Shown here piece after piece: positions 12,488 through 12,902 of a stretch of 12,902 nt of DNA (the first letter of the stretch is position 1; every line of letters starts with the position of its first letter). The DNA comes from Minisyncoccota bacterium. GTDB taxonomy: Bacteria; Patescibacteriota; Minisyncoccia; Minisyncoccales; CG1-02-41-26. The position numbers and the translations under genes were made by a program. Below the pieces are notes generated by a model. The model made no database searches. It was not told where the DNA came from and saw nothing but the letters and a program-made list of their open reading frames with translations. The DNA lies in assembly GCA_028712605.1 (NCBI GenBank), contig JAQTPV010000023.1:1-12902 (forward strand), written 5' to 3'.

Positions 12488-12902
12488 ATGCTCAACGATA
12501 TTTTTAAGTCAATTGATGAAAAGGTCAGAGAAGAGATTGGAAAAATAACTCAAGAGAAAGAAGAGGCTCTATTGGCTTTGGAAAACAATTATAAGGCAGA
12601 ATTAGCTAAGAGGCAGCAGTTAGCTAGAGAATTATTGCAGAAAAAAGCTGACCGAGAAATTGATGAGCAACAAAAGAAGTTAGAGTTGGAGGCTCGATTC
12701 TCTGTTCAGGAGGCCAAACATCAGATGATGGAAGATGTTTATCAAAAAGCCCTGGCTAAACTTAGCCAGTTAAGCGACGGCGAACTGAAAAAGATTTTAA
12801 CTAAGCTGGTCCGAACCCTGCCCAGGGGCCTTGAGGGTAAGGTGCGGGCAGGTAAAAGAACGGCCCCTCTTTTGAAGCATCTTCTAGATCGGAAGAGCGT
12901 CG
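12488..12902 (+). CDS. ntpE: V-type ATPase subunit E, 5' part (cut by the contig end)
   Basis: The frame opens at ATG 12488-12490 and runs to the window end without a stop. The first 132 codons (to about 12885) are genuine. The remaining bases are sequencing adapter, so the last five residues are artificial. The N-terminal part (about residues 1-85) is a long Glu/Lys/Gln/Leu coiled coil, and the visible part of the C-terminal domain begins near residue 95. This architecture, and the position right after subunit K, fit the E stalk subunit (normally about 190-200 residues), which pairs with the small coiled-coil subunit at 9635. No Shine-Dalgarno is evident in the 12-nt gap. Subunits C, A, B and D are expected beyond the window. 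Confidence 0.85.
   Translation, partial: MLNDIFKSIDEKVREEIGKITQEKEEALLALENNYKAELAKRQQLARELLQKKADREIDEQQKKLELEARFSVQEAKHQMMEDVYQKALAKLSQLSDGELKKILTKLVRTLPRGLEGKVRAGKRTAPLLKHLLDRKSV
12886..12902 (+). other. Illumina TruSeq adapter contamination at the contig end
   Basis: The final 17 bases, AGATCGGAAGAGCGTCG, are identical to the start of the reverse complement of the Illumina TruSeq universal adapter. An exact match of this length at the very last bases is not plausible by chance. It interrupts the subunit E reading frame and should be trimmed. Confidence 0.97.

Overview
The window looks like a metagenome-assembled contig end from an ultra-small bacterium of the Patescibacteria/CPR type, most likely Parcubacteria-like. 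This placement is an inference. It rests on AT-rich, densely packed genes with 1-5 nt spacers, few Shine-Dalgarno sequences, a pseudopilin of the type common in that group, and several short hypothetical proteins. The genetic code is the standard bacterial one: TAA, TAG and TGA all act as stops, and no long gene has an internal TGA. I see no rRNA, tRNA, CRISPR array or insertion sequence.

Layout. (1) 1-660: the last codons of an unknown gene, then a pseudopilin-like protein with its own promoter and a strong terminator. (2) 654-4136: a plus-strand operon of a soluble protein of unknown function, an AlgI-like MBOAT O-acyltransferase and a membrane-anchored SGNH/DUF459-type hydrolase. Together the last two look like an acyl-transfer module for a cell-surface glycan. 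It ends in a bidirectional terminator. (3) 4150-4954, minus strand: a two-gene membrane operon (small two-helix protein plus a bacterial PH-domain protein). (4) 5093-6472: a single-gene unit for a radical SAM protein with a SPASM/twitch-like C-terminus. (5) 6531-9466: an apparent operon of a WYL-like domain protein, exonuclease III, a membrane-anchored GH3/NagZ-like hydrolase and a metallo-beta-lactamase-fold hydrolase. (6) 9567-12902: the start of a V/A-type ATPase operon in the order stalk subunit (NtpF/H type), I, K, E, which matches the Enterococcus hirae ntp order. It is cut off inside subunit E.

The ATPase region is the richest part. The proteolipid keeps all five residues that bind Na+ in E. 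hirae NtpK, which predicts a sodium-coupled rotor. The operon also carries RNA structures between its genes: a terminator-like hairpin between the stalk and I genes, and a nested AT-rich double stem just before the proteolipid gene. A G-rich tract lies before the operon promoter. The last 17 bases match the Illumina TruSeq adapter, so the contig end is partly artificial and the final codons of the subunit E fragment are not biological.

Several promoters place the expected transcription start at or very near a start codon (4945 minus, 6531 plus), suggesting leaderless mRNAs. Recognisable Shine-Dalgarno sequences are few (before 5093 and 7668). The one perfect AGGAGGT in the window, at 9473-9479, precedes no convincing gene.
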